In this document: piece by piece, positions 62,248 through 64,000 of the stretch
How the letters are laid out: each line of letters opens with the position of its first letter
How positions within the stretch are numbered: position 1 is the stretch's first letter
Source: an uncultured Ruminococcus sp.
GTDB taxonomy: Bacteria; Bacillota; Clostridia; Oscillospirales; Ruminococcaceae
NCBI GenBank assembly: GCA_947627275.1
Contig: CANQVK010000003.1
Coordinates: forward strand, 59,933-123,932
Direction of reading: 5' to 3'
DNA length: 64,000 nt
Made by a program: the position numbers and the translations under genes
Notes under the pieces: generated by a model
What the model was told of the DNA's origin: nothing
The model's input: the letters and a program-made list of their open reading frames with translations, nothing else
Database searches by the model: none

Positions 62248-63927
62248 ATGAAGATAAAGAAAATCATATCTTCCGTTATTGCCTGTACTCTTGCATTGGG
62301 CATGATTCCCTTTGGAAGTATCGGCAAAAACAGCCGCGTCAAGCAGATGTTCTATGATTTGCCGATTAACGCGGAGCCAATGAATGTTTCGGCAGCAAGC
62401 AGTAATTTTCGCCGGCCTCTCAGCAACGAATCCCCGATGTGGATAGTCCATATAGATTCGTGGAACTATCCCGACCCGGAAAAAATCATTGACCTTGTAC
62501 CCGAAGATATTCTGCCATACGTGGTGTTCAATATCTCACTTTCCATAAACTGGAGTTCAACGGAGCATAAATGGCTTATGGTTCAGGACGGAATTGAAAC
62601 GGCTCGTTCATGGATGAAAGCCTGCGCAGATAAGGGCGTATGGACGATGATACAACCGGCAAGCGGCGGTCAATGCCATTTTCCTGATTATCCTGCCGAT
62701 TACGACCTTGATAATACGATATTCGGCGAATTTTTCAAGGATTATCCGAATTTTATCGGCTATAATTATTGCGAGCAGTTCTGGGGATTCGCTTCTCAGG
62801 ATTTCCCTGTAACTTATCAGCAGCGTTACGACCATTTCGCCGCGCTTCTGAAATTATGCAATAAATACGGCGGATATCTCGATGTAAGCTGGTGCGAAAA
62901 TCCGTGGGGTTCGCAATTGAATCCTGTTGCAATGCTGAAAACAAATGCGAATTGGGAAAAGGCTTGCCGTACTTATAAGGATAATTTCATTCTTGAAGAA
63001 AAATACACGCAGTCAAGCTATATTGCCGATGTGGAAAGCGAATGTTTCGGCGCGTATGTTTCAGGATACTGCGGAAATTGGGGCGTTCGCTGGGACGATA
63101 CGGGCTGGTCTGATTATCCTTGGAACGGCGGCATACTCGATCCGCAGACTCACGATCAGTATCGTCTTTCGACAAGTCTGCCTATTTTGCTTGAGCGTAT
63201 GTCAATGAACGGAATGACCGTCATCGACGGTCCTGAGCTTGTTTGGAACGACTGCATAAAAGGTCTGTGGGACGGTACGGACAGCGAGGGTTATAAATAT
63301 CGTCAGTGGGATTTTTATGACCAGTGCAAGAACGTAAATATCGACCTTATGCGGAAATTTATGGACGGCACGATCAGAATCCCCGATAGGCAGGAAGTCA
63401 TCGACCGTACAAAGGTCGTTGTTATTCAGGACGTAAATTCAGGAAGCAATGACGATAAATATTGTACATACCCAACGCTTTTTGAAGGACTTTATCAGAA
63501 AAGTACCGACGGAAATCTGAAAGATAATCACGACCCTTTCAAGAGTACGGGAAGATACCCTGCGATCCCGACAGTTTATAATCTTGCAGACGATTTAGCA
63601 AAATCATTTAAAGTTCAGATCAAGCAGTCGGAAATCCCGTCACGCTGGAAAACAATTGCCGATAAACAGGCAGAATTCAATAAGCTGTTCCCCTCTGAAT
63701 GTTATGCAAACAGCTATGCAGGACGCATTGAAAATACATGGCTTACTTATAATCCGAATAAGGTCGGCAATGTTACAGGCGCAAAGCTTGACCTTAAATA
63801 TAACACCTGCAAATCCCTCGATATAAAACAGCAGGTTTACGGCTCAGCGATCATCAATGAGTATTCAGATCATATTGATATTTATATGAATAATTATGAT
63901 GAAGAGGACGCAAAAACTTTAAAATGA
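62248..63927 (+). CDS. Secreted GH98-like glycoside hydrolase, possibly truncated
   Basis: 559 aa. A signal peptide (about 1-25) is followed by a GH98-type catalytic barrel: PMWIVHIDSWNYPDPEKIID, FIGYNYCEQFWGF, LDVSWCENPWG, FILEEKYTQ and WDDTGWSDYPW. The later part (about 400-559) has the GH98 C-terminal beta domain (GRIENTWLTYNPNK, then DHIDIYMNNYDEED) but stops at TGA 63927, apparently before that domain ends. No dockerin or CBM follows, unlike the other secreted enzymes here. GH98 members act on blood-group galactosides or on substituted xylan; in this setting xylan is more likely. The sequence after the stop gives no useful continuation before the window ends. Confidence 0.78.
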   Translation: MKIKKIISSVIACTLALGMIPFGSIGKNSRVKQMFYDLPINAEPMNVSAASSNFRRPLSNESPMWIVHIDSWNYPDPEKIIDLVPEDILPYVVFNISLSINWSSTEHKWLMVQDGIETARSWMKACADKGVWTMIQPASGGQCHFPDYPADYDLDNTIFGEFFKDYPNFIGYNYCEQFWGFASQDFPVTYQQRYDHFAALLKLCNKYGGYLDVSWCENPWGSQLNPVAMLKTNANWEKACRTYKDNFILEEKYTQSSYIADVESECFGAYVSGYCGNWGVRWDDTGWSDYPWNGGILDPQTHDQYRLSTSLPILLERMSMNGMTVIDGPELVWNDCIKGLWDGTDSEGYKYRQWDFYDQCKNVNIDLMRKFMDGTIRIPDRQEVIDRTKVVVIQDVNSGSNDDKYCTYPTLFEGLYQKSTDGNLKDNHDPFKSTGRYPAIPTVYNLADDLAKSFKVQIKQSEIPSRWKTIADKQAEFNKLFPSECYANSYAGRIENTWLTYNPNKVGNVTGAKLDLKYNTCKSLDIKQQVYGSAIINEYSDHIDIYMNNYDEEDAKTLK

Positions 63928-64000
63928 TATTGTCAATATCCCTTGACACATTTTCTACCCAAAATGCAAAATAAGTATGGAATCAGCTCTCCGAAATGGA

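Overview
The window looks like the chromosome of an anaerobic, fibre-degrading Firmicute of the Ruminococcus type (Oscillospiraceae). This is inferred from moderate G+C with A/T-rich spacers, type I dockerin modules on two secreted carbohydrate-active proteins, an AdhE / [FeFe]-hydrogenase fermentation locus, a glgB-glgC-glgD-glgA glycogen operon with the Firmicute-type GlgD, two spore-programme genes (yunB, spoIIE), and the Gram-positive order dxs-tlyA-nadK-argR-recN. I saw no tRNA, rRNA, CRISPR array, prophage or intact transposase.

Region by region. 1-9.8 kb: a truncated dxs, then tlyA, nadK, argR, recN, a histidine phosphatase, an intracellular GH42 beta-galactosidase and dtd, facing a class B penicillin-binding protein on the other strand. 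9.8-10.2 kb: a short element with inverted-repeat ends and the alaS promoter. 10.2-17.5 kb: alaS, a HIT protein, a phosphoribosyltransferase, comEC, holA and rnmV. 17.5-22 kb: an MBOAT acyltransferase-like gene and a DHHW/AlgX-like partner, both lacking the usual catalytic histidine, then an SDR, an unknown membrane protein and yunB. 22-27 kb: an EF-G/Tet(M)-like GTPase fused to a YacP/Rae1-type NYN nuclease, two GNATs and a LysR regulator.

27-35.2 kb: one tightly packed transcription unit behind a promoter with a Rex-like operator: adhE, a small APH-fold kinase, a [2Fe-2S] protein, a PAS-containing sensory [FeFe] hydrogenase, a SpoIIE/PP2C phosphatase with an unexplained C-terminal domain, and a second [FeFe] hydrogenase, closed by a strong terminator. 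The unit joins NADH-dependent ethanol formation, H2 production and apparent H2/redox sensing through a kinase/phosphatase pair. 35.5-42 kb: two overlapping M42 peptidases, a GNAT, a PLP-dependent methionine gamma-lyase-family protein, and a PASTA receptor whose kinase domain has lost the catalytic residues. 42-51 kb: spoIIE with a possible Spo0A site, a spacer with MITE-like repeats, then the glycogen operon.

51-64 kb is an accessory region: a dockerin-bearing SGNH esterase, a small cysteine-rich protein, a LytTR-DUF3021-ABC module with LytTR-like direct repeats at its promoter, a large beta-helix/CBM6/dockerin protein, a PBP-AraC hybrid regulator, and a divergently transcribed GH98-like secreted glycosidase that seems to stop early near the window edge.

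Features I would look at first: the translational GTPase-NYN fusion, the sensory hydrogenase operon with its Rex site, the MBOAT/DHHW pair with matching histidine losses, and the PASTA pseudokinase. All functional calls come from reading motifs in the translations; no database search was run.
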